A program made the translations under genes and the position numbers. A DNA stretch of 64,000 bases, taken from positions 1 through 64,000 of the forward strand of contig NZ_NIXO01000018.1 of NCBI RefSeq assembly GCF_002204795.1. Direction: 5' to 3'. Under the pieces are notes generated by a model, which was not told where the DNA came from, did no database searches, and saw only the letters and a program-made list of their open reading frames with translations. Positions 36,490-46,506 of the stretch are shown one piece after another. Within the stretch, counting starts at the first letter, position 1; each line of letters starts with the position of its first letter. Source of the DNA: Pseudomonas sp. K2I15 (lineage in GTDB: Bacteria > Pseudomonadota > Gammaproteobacteria > Pseudomonadales > Pseudomonadaceae).

Positions 36490-37626
36490 ATGTTTTTTCA
36501 TCACCCCACACGGCTGCTGGCCGCGCTATTGATCGGCTTGGCGGGCCATGCCCAGGCGCAAGACCAATGCCAGTTGAACCTCAGCGAATCATTGCTGGAC
36601 TTTGGCCTGATGAGCCGCCTCGCCCAACACGACAGCGCCCCGCAACGCTTGCTGGGGGAACGCCGCCTGAGTGTGACCCTGACCTGCGCGCAGCCCACCG
36701 ACATGAGCCTGTTCTACCGCGCCACGGCGGCCACTGCCGAACGCTGGCGCTTCACCGAACATGGCAGCTACAACCTGCAGGCCAGCAATGGCGTACTGGA
36801 CGGCCAAGCCGTGGACCTGGGCTTGCTGCCCGCCCAGGGGCAACCGCCCGCGGCCATCGGGGCGACCTTGAACTGGCTGACCGGACACGGTATCGCGCCG
36901 TTGCAAAACGGTACGGTGCTGCTCGGCAAAAGTTTCTCGGTGCAACTGACCCTCAGCGCCTGGGCGGATGCTGCGGCGACCTACGTACGCGATGCCACCA
37001 CCTGGGACGTTGCCGGGCTGATGGACGCGCCCCAGGCCGACCGGTCACGGGAGTTGTCCCTGCGCGCCCGCTTCGCCCCGGCGGCGTGTACGCCGCAACT
37101 GTCCAACGGCGGCCTCGTCGACTACGGCACCCTGCCGGCCAAAAGCCTGAATGCCGAAAATGAAACGCCGATGGCCACCAAGACCCTGCTGTTTTCCGTC
37201 AACTGCGACGCGCCCGCCCGCTTTGCCCTGTTGATGAAAGACAACCGCGACGGTTCGGCCACCGGCGGCACCGACGAGACCGCTTACGGCCTAGACGTGG
37301 ACAACAGCCGCAACAAGATCGGGCGCTTCTACCTGACCATCGACCCGGCAGACTTTTCCGCCGACACCCAGCCCCTGCTCTATCGCACCGACTCCACCAG
37401 CGGCGGCGCGGCATGGAGCAGCGCCAGCTCCCGGCAGATCCCGATGGCGGCCCACAGTTACCTGGCGTTTACCGACAGCCTGGGGAGCACCAGCGGCCCG
37501 GTGGCGATCCAGAACCTGGCCGGCACCGTGCGCATCAAGACCTACCTCGCGCCGATGAACGCCCTGGACCTGAGCACTGACGTGCATATCAACGGCTCGG
37601 GAACGATCGAGATTATTTACCTGTAA
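36490..37626 (+). CDS. Two-domain DUF1120 protein, probable tip adhesin
   Basis: 378 residues from the ATG at 36490, which has AGGAG 7 bases upstream. An upstream ATG (36475) overlaps the usher stop but would place that ribosome site inside the gene. Signal ends GHAQA. Residues about 20-190 form an N-terminal domain (CQLNLSESLLDFGLMSR, LTCAQPTDMSLFYRA). Residues about 195-378 form a DUF1120 pilin domain (PAACTPQLSNGGLVDYGTLP, NCDAPARFALLMKDNRDGS, DVHINGSGTIEIIYL). A lectin-like domain fused to a pilin domain right after the usher is the usual layout of a fimbrial tip adhesin. The ligand is unknown. Confidence 0.82.
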   Translation: MFFHHPTRLLAALLIGLAGHAQAQDQCQLNLSESLLDFGLMSRLAQHDSAPQRLLGERRLSVTLTCAQPTDMSLFYRATAATAERWRFTEHGSYNLQASNGVLDGQAVDLGLLPAQGQPPAAIGATLNWLTGHGIAPLQNGTVLLGKSFSVQLTLSAWADAAATYVRDATTWDVAGLMDAPQADRSRELSLRARFAPAACTPQLSNGGLVDYGTLPAKSLNAENETPMATKTLLFSVNCDAPARFALLMKDNRDGSATGGTDETAYGLDVDNSRNKIGRFYLTIDPADFSADTQPLLYRTDSTSGGAAWSSASSRQIPMAAHSYLAFTDSLGSTSGPVAIQNLAGTVRIKTYLAPMNALDLSTDVHINGSGTIEIIYL

Positions 37627-37641
37627 ACAAGGAGCTGACCC

Positions 37642-38283
37642 ATGAATCGCTACGTTACCGCACTCTCCACACTCATGCTGATGAACAGCGCCCTGGCGGC
37701 GTCAACGGTAGACCTGACCATCACGGGCCTGATCACACCAGCGGCGTGCACGCCGTTGCTGTCGAGTGCCGGTTTGATCGACTACGGCAAGATTTCCCAA
37801 CAAGACCTGAATGCCGATCGCAGCACCCGCCTGCCGGTAAGAAACCTGCAACTGACGGTCGGCTGCGACGGTGCCAGCCGCTACGCCCTGCGCATGCGCG
37901 ACAACCGCGACGGTTCGGCGATGGTCAACAGCGAGATTTACTATGGCCTGGGCCTCGACAGCAGCGGCAATCGCATTGGCCTGTATTCGATGAGTTTTGA
38001 CCCACTGCAAACCGTGGTCGATAGCCTGGGCCAGGCGTATGGCACCGAGTCCACCACCGGCGGTGTCGCCTGGCGAACCGCCAACACCCGGCCCATCGAT
38101 ATCGGCGCCAACAGCTACCTGGGGTTCACCGACCTTGAGGGCAGCACCGCCGGGCCATCGGCGATCCAGAACCTCAGCAGCACGGTGAAGATCGAGGCGC
38201 TGATCAACGCCAAACAGAACCTGGACCTGAGCACCGAAGTGCCCCTGGACGGCTCGGCGACCCTGGAGGTGGTGTACCTCTAG
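37642..38283 (+). CDS. DUF1120-type fimbrial subunit 5
   Basis: 213 residues with signal peptide (LMLMNSALA). STVDLTITGLITPAACTP, GLIDYGKISQQDL, GCDGASRYALRMRDNRDGS and EVPLDGSATLEVVYL place it with the family. It is closest to the C-terminal domain of the gene before it, sharing DYG and DNRDGSA. Last gene of the fimbrial operon. Its TAG overlaps the stop codon of the convergent MFS gene. Confidence 0.85.
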   Translation: MNRYVTALSTLMLMNSALAASTVDLTITGLITPAACTPLLSSAGLIDYGKISQQDLNADRSTRLPVRNLQLTVGCDGASRYALRMRDNRDGSAMVNSEIYYGLGLDSSGNRIGLYSMSFDPLQTVVDSLGQAYGTESTTGGVAWRTANTRPIDIGANSYLGFTDLEGSTAGPSAIQNLSSTVKIEALINAKQNLDLSTEVPLDGSATLEVVYL

Positions 38284-39575
38284 ACCTTCTCGCTGGTCAC
38301 CGCGACATAGCGCGCACGCCCGGCACCCAGCCCGGCGATGATCGCGCCCAGGCCGATCACCGCGAAAATCCAGCCGACCGCGCCCCAGCCTCCGGTCCAG
38401 TCATGCACCAGGCCGACCGCGAACGGCCCCATGGATGCCAGGGTGTAGCCGATGCCCTGGGCCATGCTCGACAGGTTGGCGGCGACGTGGGCGTCTCGCG
38501 AGCGCAGCACGATCAAGGTCAGCGCCAGGCTGAACGTGCCGCCTTGGCCCAGGCCCAGCAGAATCGCCCAGCCCCACAAACCGTCGAGCGGTGCATACAG
38601 GCAACCGAACAGGCCACCCAGCGTCAGCACCATCACCACCACAATGGCCAGGCGCTGGTCCTTGCCCCGCGTGGCCAGCCACGGCGCGGCGAGGGAACTG
38701 GCCAGTTGCACGATCACCGATCCCGAGAGCACCAGGCCCGCCTGGGTCGCGCTCAGGCCACGGCCGATCAGGATCGACGGCAACCAGCCAAACACGATGT
38801 AGGCCAGGGAAGATTGCAGGCCCATGTACAGGGTCACCTGCCAGGCCAGCGGATCCCGCAGCAAACCTTTCACCCGATACGCCACCTGATGGGCACCCTG
38901 CTTCTGGCCGACTTGCGGCAGCCAGAACAGCGCGGCGACCAGCGCCGGGAGAATCCAGAACCCCAGGCCGATGTTCCAGCTGTCGTCGAAGTAATGACTC
39001 AGCGGCACGGTGGAGCCGGCCGCCAGCGCCGCGCCCAGGCAAAGGGCCATGGTGTACACGCCGGTCATGGTGCCCGCCTGTTTGGCGAAGTCGCGCTTGA
39101 CGATGCCGGGCAACAGCACGCCGATGATGCCGATGCTGGCGCCGGCCAGCAGGCTGCCGGCGAACAACCCGACTTCACCCAATGAGCTGCGCAGGATAAT
39201 GCCGGCCGCCAGGGTCAGCAGAATCCCCAGCACCACCCGCTCGGCGCCAAAACGCCGGGCCAGGATCGGCGCCAACGGCGCAAACAGGCCCAGGCACAAC
39301 ACGGGCAAGGTGGTGAGCAGCCCGGCCTTGGCAGCCGACAAGCCGAGGCTATTGGAAACCTCGGCCAGCAGCGGTGACAGGCTCGACAGCGCCGGGCGCA
39401 GGTTCAACGCCACCAGGATCAAACCCAGCAACAGCAGCCACGGGCGACTCACGATCGGCTGACTGTGCTGGACCTGATCGTCATCGGCTTCGGCGTCGAT
39501 CAGCAGTTCTTCAAGCTCAGCCTTGCGCGGCGCGTTTTCTGGGCGGGTCATGGCGTTCTCGGGTTCAAGGTTCAT
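38280..39575 (-). CDS. MFS transporter, CynX/NimT type
   Basis: 431 residues and 12 hydrophobic helices. ALNLRPALSSLSPLLAEVSNSLGLS near the N-terminus is the CynX/NimT signature (cyanate/nitroimidazole transport family). About 45 hydrophilic acidic residues precede helix 1. The start overlaps the GntR gene by 11 bases; an ATG at 39551 is an alternative. Co-transcribed with and probably controlled by that GntR protein. Substrate unknown. The terminator region is minimal, since its stop overlaps that of the fimbrial operon. Confidence 0.88.
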   Translation of the reverse strand: MNLEPENAMTRPENAPRKAELEELLIDAEADDDQVQHSQPIVSRPWLLLLGLILVALNLRPALSSLSPLLAEVSNSLGLSAAKAGLLTTLPVLCLGLFAPLAPILARRFGAERVVLGILLTLAAGIILRSSLGEVGLFAGSLLAGASIGIIGVLLPGIVKRDFAKQAGTMTGVYTMALCLGAALAAGSTVPLSHYFDDSWNIGLGFWILPALVAALFWLPQVGQKQGAHQVAYRVKGLLRDPLAWQVTLYMGLQSSLAYIVFGWLPSILIGRGLSATQAGLVLSGSVIVQLASSLAAPWLATRGKDQRLAIVVVMVLTLGGLFGCLYAPLDGLWGWAILLGLGQGGTFSLALTLIVLRSRDAHVAANLSSMAQGIGYTLASMGPFAVGLVHDWTGGWGAVGWIFAVIGLGAIIAGLGAGRARYVAVTSEKV

Positions 39576-40224
39576 TGATCAACTGCCGGGACAGGGCCTT
39601 GGCGCGTTCCGGGTCCTGTTGTTCCACGGCATCGAGCAAGGCGCCGTGCAGGTCGAACACCGCTTGCCGGCGCGGCTGGATGTTCAGGGTCTGGCGCAGT
39701 TGCGCGCCGATGATGCTGGAGAAGTAGTGGTACAGCTCGCTCAAGGCCGGGTTGTGGGCGGCGTCCACCAGGCGTTTGTGGAACACCAGGTCGCAGCTGA
39801 TGTAGTGCTCCAGGTCGCCGTGGTAGTGCTCGCCGCTGGTTTTCAGCGCCTCGCGCAGACCTTTGAGGTCTTCATCGGTACGGCGCAGTGCGGCCAGGCC
39901 GATGGCCTCGACTTCGAGAATCTGCCGCGTCTCCTGGGCCTGGGCCAGGGTGCAGTGCGACAAGGCTTTCATCGCACCCAGCGGGTCGGTCATGGAGCGC
40001 AAATAGCTGCCGTCGCCCTGGCGGATCTCGATCAACCCGGAGAACGCCAATACGCGCATGGCTTCGCGCACGGTATTGCGGCTGATGCCCAGCTCGGCAG
40101 ACAACTCGGGCTCGGTGGGCAGGCGTTCGCCGATGGCCCATACGCCTTGGGTGATGCGCAGGCGCAGTTGGTCCAGGGCCTGGTCGACGAGGGAGCGTTT
40201 TATCAGGGGGGCGATGTCTGTCAT
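39565..40224 (-). CDS. GntR/FadR-type regulator
   Basis: 219 residues from the ATG at 40224, which has AAGGAC about 8 bases upstream. The winged helix includes GERLPTEPELSAELGISRNT and IEIRQGDGSYLR. The C-terminal all-helical FCD domain binds a small acid or metal ion (FHKRLVDAAHNPAL). It overlaps the CynX/NimT transporter gene, so the pair forms an operon. An inverted repeat over its leader is a likely self-operator. Confidence 0.9.
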   Translation of the reverse strand: MTDIAPLIKRSLVDQALDQLRLRITQGVWAIGERLPTEPELSAELGISRNTVREAMRVLAFSGLIEIRQGDGSYLRSMTDPLGAMKALSHCTLAQAQETRQILEVEAIGLAALRRTDEDLKGLREALKTSGEHYHGDLEHYISCDLVFHKRLVDAAHNPALSELYHYFSSIIGAQLRQTLNIQPRRQAVFDLHGALLDAVEQQDPERAKALSRQLINEP

Positions 40225-40236
40225 GGGTTTCGTCCT

Positions 40237-40257
40237 TTCATCCAATCATAGGATGAA
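40237..40257. promoter_or_regulatory. Candidate GntR operator
   Basis: A perfect inverted repeat, TTCATCC (40237-40243) and GGATGAA (40251-40257), is separated by seven bases and lies right before the ribosome site of the GntR gene. The position and symmetry suit binding by the dimeric regulator to its own leader. Confidence 0.5.
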
Positions 40258-40344
40258 TTTCCCTACAGACTATTCGGAGTTGCCTACAAAGGCAAAGCAC
40301 TAAGGTTCTTGGGCAGGCAAAGGAGCAGTATTTTCGATTGGTAA

Positions 40345-40365
40345 AATTACCCTTAAAGGGTAATT
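40345..40365. promoter_or_regulatory. MqsA operator palindrome
   Basis: A perfect palindrome with ten-base arms, AATTACCCTT and AAGGGTAATT around one central A, lies 18 bases before mqsR. The E. coli MqsA operator has the related form TAACCT-TTT-AGGTTA, so this is the likely autorepression site of the toxin-antitoxin operon. Confidence 0.8.
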
Positions 40366-40383
40366 ATTGGACTCAGGTGTCTT

Positions 40384-40695
40384 ATGGAAAAGTACACACC
40401 TCATTACGATTTGGCGGTGATAAAGGCAGATGTCAGGCGGCTAGGTGCCAAGGCTTTCACACGTGCGGCAAAGAAAACTGCGGAGGCTCTCGACCTTGAT
40501 CTCTCTGAGATGCAAGCGGTTGTTTTCGAACTGCAAAACAGGATGCTGTACAAGTCGATGACCACCTATGCAGATCATCGGATCTGGCATGACGTCTACC
40601 ACATACATTCACACGGTCTGGAGATTTACATCAAGGTTACTTACTGCTCCGGCAGCAACCCTCCGGTGATCTCCTTCAAAGAGATGAACCTATGA
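40384..40695 (+). CDS. mqsR: MqsR-type mRNA interferase toxin
   Basis: 103 residues. MEKYTPHYDL at the start and KSMTTYADHRIWHDVYH in the middle match MqsR closely, and VISFKEMN near the end is conserved. MqsR is a RelE-fold ribosome-independent RNase that cuts mRNA, in E. coli mainly at GCU. Here it is a full-length toxin with its antitoxin in an overlapping ATGA arrangement. As in E. coli, the toxin gene comes first. Confidence 0.93.
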   Translation: MEKYTPHYDLAVIKADVRRLGAKAFTRAAKKTAEALDLDLSEMQAVVFELQNRMLYKSMTTYADHRIWHDVYHIHSHGLEIYIKVTYCSGSNPPVISFKEMNL

Positions 40696-41180
40696 ACACC
40701 CAACATTGCTTCATCTGCGGTGCCCCCGACGCCATGACGCGTTTTGAAGGCCGCAGCGAAACCATGCGTATAAAAGGCTTAGAGCGGCGCATTGATGATC
40801 TTTCGGGCTGGGAATGTCAGGTGTGCGAGGACGGCATGTATGACCCCGATAGCGGCGAACGCCATGCCAAGGCCGGTGATGATCTGCTCCACGCCGCCCG
40901 AGGGATGATGGGCGGCGAACTGAAGCGTATCCGCCGCAAGCTGCACCTCACGCAAAAAGAAACCGTGGGATTGCTCTCCGGTGGCGGCCACAACGCATTC
41001 TCACGCTACGAACGCGGTGAAATAACGCCGCCCAAACCATTGATGGTGCTGATGCGCCTGCTGGATCGTTACCCACACTTGCTAACCGACGCCAAAGAAC
41101 TGGCCGAAGGCGCAGACCTGCGCAACGCCTTCACGTACACCATCAACAACAAAACGCAAGAAGCCCTCAACGCCTCCTAG
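40692..41180 (+). CDS. mqsA: MqsA-type antitoxin
   Basis: 162 residues. The N-terminal zinc domain has two CxxC pairs (CFICGAP and CQVCEDG) and binds the toxin. The C-terminal helix-turn-helix (KLHLTQKETVGLLSGGGHNA, FSRYERGEITPPK) binds the operator. The tail is about 30 residues longer than E. coli MqsA (131 residues). Its start overlaps mqsR by four bases. Confidence 0.93.
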   Translation: MNTQHCFICGAPDAMTRFEGRSETMRIKGLERRIDDLSGWECQVCEDGMYDPDSGERHAKAGDDLLHAARGMMGGELKRIRRKLHLTQKETVGLLSGGGHNAFSRYERGEITPPKPLMVLMRLLDRYPHLLTDAKELAEGADLRNAFTYTINNKTQEALNAS

Positions 41181-41192
41181 ACAGGCAAAAAT

Positions 41193-41220
41193 AAACCCGG
41201 CACAAGGCCGGGTTTGTTTT
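41193..41220. terminator. Bidirectional terminator between mqsA and aapP
   Basis: AAACCCGGC (41193-41201) pairs with GCCGGGTTT (41207-41215) and is followed by TGTTTT. It lies between the convergent ends at 41180 and 41238. Confidence 0.85.
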
Positions 41221-41237
41221 CAAGCATTACCCATCGA

Positions 41238-42002
41238 TCAATGCAGAATCTGGCTCAAGAACAACTTGGTCCGATCATTCTGCGGGTTGTCGAAGAAGTC
41301 ATTCGGCGCCGCCTGTTCAACGATCTCGCCTTTGTCCATGAAGATCACGCGGTTGGCCACGGTGCGTGCAAAACCCATTTCGTGGGTTACGCAGAGCATG
41401 GTCATGCCGTCTTCTGCCAGGCCGATCATGGTGTCGAGCACCTCTTTCACCATTTCCGGGTCGAGTGCCGAGGTCGGCTCATCGAACAGCATGATTTTCG
41501 GCTTCATGCACAGCGCACGGGCAATCGCCACGCGCTGTTGCTGGCCGCCGGACAGTTGCCCCGGAAACTTGTGGGCCTGTTCCGGAATACGCACGCGCTC
41601 AAGGTAGTGCATGGCAATTTCTTCGGCCTTGCGCTTGGGCATCTTGCGGACCCACATCGGTGCCAGCGTGCAGTTCTGCAGGATGGTCAGGTGCGGGAAC
41701 AGGTTGAAGTGCTGGAACACCATGCCGACTTCACGACGAATCGCTTCGATCTGCTTGAGGTCGTTGGTCAACTCCACGCCATCGACCACGATGCGGCCCT
41801 GCTGGTGCTCTTCCAGACGGTTGAGGCAGCGGATGGTGGTGGACTTGCCGGAACCCGACGGGCCGCACAGCACGATACGCTCGCCCTGCTTGACGTTCAG
41901 GTTGATGTCTTTCAACACGTGGAACTGGCCGTACCACTTGTTGACGCCCTGCATCTGAATAATGCCTTCAGGGCTCACAGGCTGTTTGATCGCTTCACTC
42001 AT
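41238..42002 (-). CDS. aapP: General L-amino acid ABC transporter, ATPase
   Basis: 254 residues from the ATG at 42002 (AGGAG 7 bases upstream). Walker [10 protein letters not shown], signature [15 protein letters not shown], Walker [16 protein letters not shown] and the switch histidine in CVTHEMGFA are present. It is the last gene of aapJQMP and energises import of many L-amino acids. Confidence 0.95.
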   Translation of the reverse strand: MSEAIKQPVSPEGIIQMQGVNKWYGQFHVLKDINLNVKQGERIVLCGPSGSGKSTTIRCLNRLEEHQQGRIVVDGVELTNDLKQIEAIRREVGMVFQHFNLFPHLTILQNCTLAPMWVRKMPKRKAEEIAMHYLERVRIPEQAHKFPGQLSGGQQQRVAIARALCMKPKIMLFDEPTSALDPEMVKEVLDTMIGLAEDGMTMLCVTHEMGFARTVANRVIFMDKGEIVEQAAPNDFFDNPQNDRTKLFLSQILH

Positions 42003-42012
42003 CACAAAACTC

Positions 42013-43110
42013 CTAACGCTTGTGGCCTGTGTCCAGCTTGTGTTCCAAATGAATGGAATAGCGGGACATACCAAAACAGAAAATCCAGAACACCAGGGCG
42101 GCGAACACGTAGCCTTCAGTGGCCATGCCCAACCATTTCGGGTCGGCGGCGGCTTGCTTGACGCTGTTGAGCAGGTCGAACAGGCCGATGATGATCACAA
42201 GGCTGGTGTCCTTGAACAACGCGATAAACGTGTTGACGATGCCCGGGATCACCATCTTCAGCGCCTGGGGCAGAATCACCAGGCCCATGCTGCGCCAGTA
42301 ACCCAGGCCCATCGCTGCAGCCGCTTCGTACTGACCCTTGGGAATCGCCTGCAAACCACCGCGCACCACTTCGGCCACATAGGCCGACTGGAACAGGATC
42401 ACGCCAATCAACGCCCGCAGCAGTTTGTCGATGCCCATGCCTTCGGGCAGGAACAGCGGCAACATCACCGACGACATGAACAGCACCGTGATCAACGGCA
42501 CGCCGCGCCAAAATTCGATGAAGGTCACGCAGACCACACGAATGGCCGGCATGTTCGAACGCCGTCCCAGCGCCAGCACAATGCCCAGCGGCAAGGCACC
42601 GGCAATGCCGACGGTGGCGATCACCAGGGTCAGCATCAAGCCGCCCCATTGGCTGGTGGCCACGTTGGTCATGCCGAAGATCCCGCCGTGCAGCAGGAAG
42701 TAGGCAACGATGGGGTACACCACCAAAAAGCTCAGGCCGTAGACCGCCTTGCGCGTGAAGCGCGAGATGAACAACGGCGCCACGCCGACAATGGCCAGCC
42801 ACACGGTCAGGTCTACGCGCCAGCGCAGGTCGCCGGGGTAGTAGCCGTACATGAACTGCCCGAAGCGCTGTTGGATAAACACCCAGCAGGCGCCTTCCTT
42901 GGTGCAGTCGGCGCGGGTGGTACCCACCCAGTTCGCATCGAGGATCGCCCAGTGCAGGATCGGCGGAACCACCAGGTAGATCAGGTAGAACGCCAGCAAC
43001 GTCAGCAGGGTGTTGAGCCAACTGGAGAACAGGTTGGCACGCATCCACGCCATCGGCCCGAAGACCTTGTTGGGTGGCGGCATGTCGGGTTTGAAAATAT
43101 GAGACGTCAT
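42013..43110 (-). CDS. aapM: General L-amino acid ABC transporter, permease AapM
   Basis: 365 residues. It has an N-terminal hydrophobic region with a periplasmic loop containing two cysteines ([14 protein letters not shown]), then the HisMQ-type permease domain with the EAA loop ([34 protein letters not shown]). It pairs with AapQ to form the inner-membrane channel. It is separated from aapP by 10 bases and from aapQ by 10 bases. Confidence 0.94.
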   Translation of the reverse strand: MTSHIFKPDMPPPNKVFGPMAWMRANLFSSWLNTLLTLLAFYLIYLVVPPILHWAILDANWVGTTRADCTKEGACWVFIQQRFGQFMYGYYPGDLRWRVDLTVWLAIVGVAPLFISRFTRKAVYGLSFLVVYPIVAYFLLHGGIFGMTNVATSQWGGLMLTLVIATVGIAGALPLGIVLALGRRSNMPAIRVVCVTFIEFWRGVPLITVLFMSSVMLPLFLPEGMGIDKLLRALIGVILFQSAYVAEVVRGGLQAIPKGQYEAAAAMGLGYWRSMGLVILPQALKMVIPGIVNTFIALFKDTSLVIIIGLFDLLNSVKQAAADPKWLGMATEGYVFAALVFWIFCFGMSRYSIHLEHKLDTGHKR

Positions 43111-43120
43111 GCTGGTTTCC

Positions 43121-44302
43121 TCACCGCTCGATCAGCGCAATGCGCTTGTTGTACCAGTTCATCAGCAGGGAAATGCTGATGCTGATCGCCAGGTACACGC
43201 TCATGGTGATGGCAATGACTTCGATGGCCTGGCCGGTCTGGTTGAGCACCGTGCCGGCAAACAGCGAAACCATTTCCGGGTAACCGATACCGGCCGCCAG
43301 TGACGAGTTTTTCGCCAGGTTCAGGTATTGGCTGGTCAGCGGCGGAATGATCACGCGCAGGGCTTGCGGGATGATCACTTTGCGCAGGGTCGGACCGTTG
43401 CGCAGCCCGAGGGAGCGCGCCGCTTCGGTCTGGCCGTGGCTGACCGACTTGATGCCTGAACGCACGATCTCGGCGATAAACGCCGCGGTATACACGGTCA
43501 AGGCCAGGGTCAACGCCAGCAGTTCGGGAATCAATACCCAGCCGCCTACGAAGTTGAAGCCTTGCAGCTTCGGCATTTCCCAGTGCAGCGGCGCGCCGAA
43601 GATCAGTGCGCACAACGCAGGGATCACCACCAACAGCGCCAGGCCCACCCAGAACTTGTGGAACGGAACACCGGTGGCTTCAAAGCGTTTGTTGGCCCAA
43701 CGAGTCATCAGCACGATGGCGATGATCGCCACCACGACGCTGATCACAAACGCCCAGAACCCGTCCGCCATCAACGCGGCGGGCATGTTCAGGCCACGGC
43801 TGCTGACAAAGAACGTGTCGCCGAAGTTGTGGCTGTTACGCGGCCCCGGCATGGTCAGGAATACCGCGAAGTACCAGAACAGGATTTGCAGCAGCGGCGG
43901 AATGTTGCGGAACACTTCCACATACACGGTCGCCAGCTTGTTGATCATCCAGTTGGGCGACAAGCGCGCCACGCCGATGATGAACCCGAGGATGGTCGCC
44001 AGGACCACGCCGATCACGGTCACCAGCAAGGTGTTGAGCAGACCGATCACAAAGACCCGGGCATAGCTGTCCGATTCGGTGTAGTCGATCAGGTGCTGAG
44101 CGATGCCGAAGCCGGCACTGCGCTCAAGAAAGTCGAAACCCGAGGTAATGCCCCGGTGTTGAAGGTTGGTTTGCGTGTTGTTGAACAGGTACCAGCCCAA
44201 CGAGACCACCGCCACAATCGTGATGATCTGGAATAGCCACGCACGCACTTTTGGATCACTGAAGCTGAGCTTCTGTTTTGGTGCGCCGATTTGATTTTGC
44301 AT
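43121..44302 (-). CDS. aapQ: General L-amino acid ABC transporter, permease AapQ
   Basis: 393 residues. The long N-terminal part has several helices and a periplasmic segment (FFVSSRGLNMPAAL). The C-terminal permease domain has the EAA loop (SHGQTEAARSLGLRNGPTLR, KVIIPQALRVIIPPL). The size above 380 residues is typical of AapQ compared with about 230 for simple HisM proteins. Confidence 0.94.
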   Translation of the reverse strand: MQNQIGAPKQKLSFSDPKVRAWLFQIITIVAVVSLGWYLFNNTQTNLQHRGITSGFDFLERSAGFGIAQHLIDYTESDSYARVFVIGLLNTLLVTVIGVVLATILGFIIGVARLSPNWMINKLATVYVEVFRNIPPLLQILFWYFAVFLTMPGPRNSHNFGDTFFVSSRGLNMPAALMADGFWAFVISVVVAIIAIVLMTRWANKRFEATGVPFHKFWVGLALLVVIPALCALIFGAPLHWEMPKLQGFNFVGGWVLIPELLALTLALTVYTAAFIAEIVRSGIKSVSHGQTEAARSLGLRNGPTLRKVIIPQALRVIIPPLTSQYLNLAKNSSLAAGIGYPEMVSLFAGTVLNQTGQAIEVIAITMSVYLAISISISLLMNWYNKRIALIER

Positions 44303-44374
44303 TAAGTGCCCCAGGAATAATGGAACAGAACATCACCCGGCGGTTGGCCCACCGGGTGACAGAACCATCAGCGA

Positions 44375-45406
44375 TCAGCGCACAGGTGGTGCGTATTGAA
44401 TGCCACCGTTGGTCCACAGTGCGTTCAGGCCACGATCGATTTCCAGAGGAGTGGTTTTGCCGAGGTTTTTCTCGAACACTTCGCCGTAGTTACCGACTTG
44501 CTTGACGATCTGTACGACCCAGTCTTTCTTCACTTTCAGGTCTTTGCCGTATTCGCCATCAGCACCCAGCAGACGGGCTACGTCCGGGTTCTTGGTGGAC
44601 TTGGCTTCAGCTTCGACGTTTTTGGAGGTGATACCGGCTTCTTCAGCGTTGAGCATGGCGTAGCCAACCCAGCGCACGATGGCCAGCCACTCGTCGTCGC
44701 CATTACGCACGACAGGGCCCAGTGGTTCTTTGGAAATGGTTTCCGGCAGAACCACGTAGTCCTTCGGCGAGGCCAGCTTGCTGCGCTGTGCGTAGAGCTG
44801 GGATTTGTCGGAGGTCAGTACGTCGCAACGACCGGATTCCAGCGACTTGGCGCTTTCATCGGAGGTGTCGAACGTGATCGGGGTGTACTTCAGGTTGTTG
44901 GCGCGGAAGTAGTCGGAAACGTTCAGCTCAGTGGTGGTACCGGCCTGGATGCAGATGGTTGCACCGTCCAGTTCCTTGGCACTTTTAACGCCCAGCTTGT
45001 TGTTCACCAGGAAGCCAACACCGTCGTAGTAGGTGATGAAGCCCGGGAATTTCAGGCCCATGCCGGCATCGCGGGAGCTGGTCATGGTGGTGTTACGCGA
45101 CAGGATGTCGACTTCGCCAGACTGAAGCGCGGTGAAACGCTCCTTGGCATTCAACTGGCTGAATTTCACCTTGGTTGCGTCGCCGAATACGGCAGCGGCA
45201 ACGGCACGGCACACGTCAGCGTCGATCCCGAGGATCTTGCCGCTGGCATCCGGCACCGAGAAGCCCGGCAGACCGTCGCTTACGCCACACTGCACAAAGC
45301 CTTTCTTCTGCACGGCATCCAGGGTGGCGCCAGCCTGGGCGAAACCACTCACACCCAGTACGGCAGCCGCGGTCACGATGGCCAGGGTGGATTTCAATAC
45401 CTTCAT
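44375..45406 (-). CDS. aapJ: General L-amino acid ABC transporter, binding protein
   Basis: 343 residues with signal peptide (LAIVTAAAVLGVSGFAQA). Binding-protein family 3 motifs include GFSVPDASGKILGIDADVCR, AVAAAVFGD and FITYYDGVGFLVN. It captures amino acids in the periplasm for AapQM. First gene of the operon. A 72-base gap separates it from aapQ. Confidence 0.95.
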   Translation of the reverse strand: MKVLKSTLAIVTAAAVLGVSGFAQAGATLDAVQKKGFVQCGVSDGLPGFSVPDASGKILGIDADVCRAVAAAVFGDATKVKFSQLNAKERFTALQSGEVDILSRNTTMTSSRDAGMGLKFPGFITYYDGVGFLVNNKLGVKSAKELDGATICIQAGTTTELNVSDYFRANNLKYTPITFDTSDESAKSLESGRCDVLTSDKSQLYAQRSKLASPKDYVVLPETISKEPLGPVVRNGDDEWLAIVRWVGYAMLNAEEAGITSKNVEAEAKSTKNPDVARLLGADGEYGKDLKVKKDWVVQIVKQVGNYGEVFEKNLGKTTPLEIDRGLNALWTNGGIQYAPPVR

Positions 45407-46410
<1,004 letters not shown>

Positions 46411-46506
46411 AAACCACCCATTGTGTAGCCGTATGACCAACGCACTACGCCGCGCCCGATTCTTGCATTACACTGGCCGGCGTACATTCCTTAACCAATT
46501 GATGAG

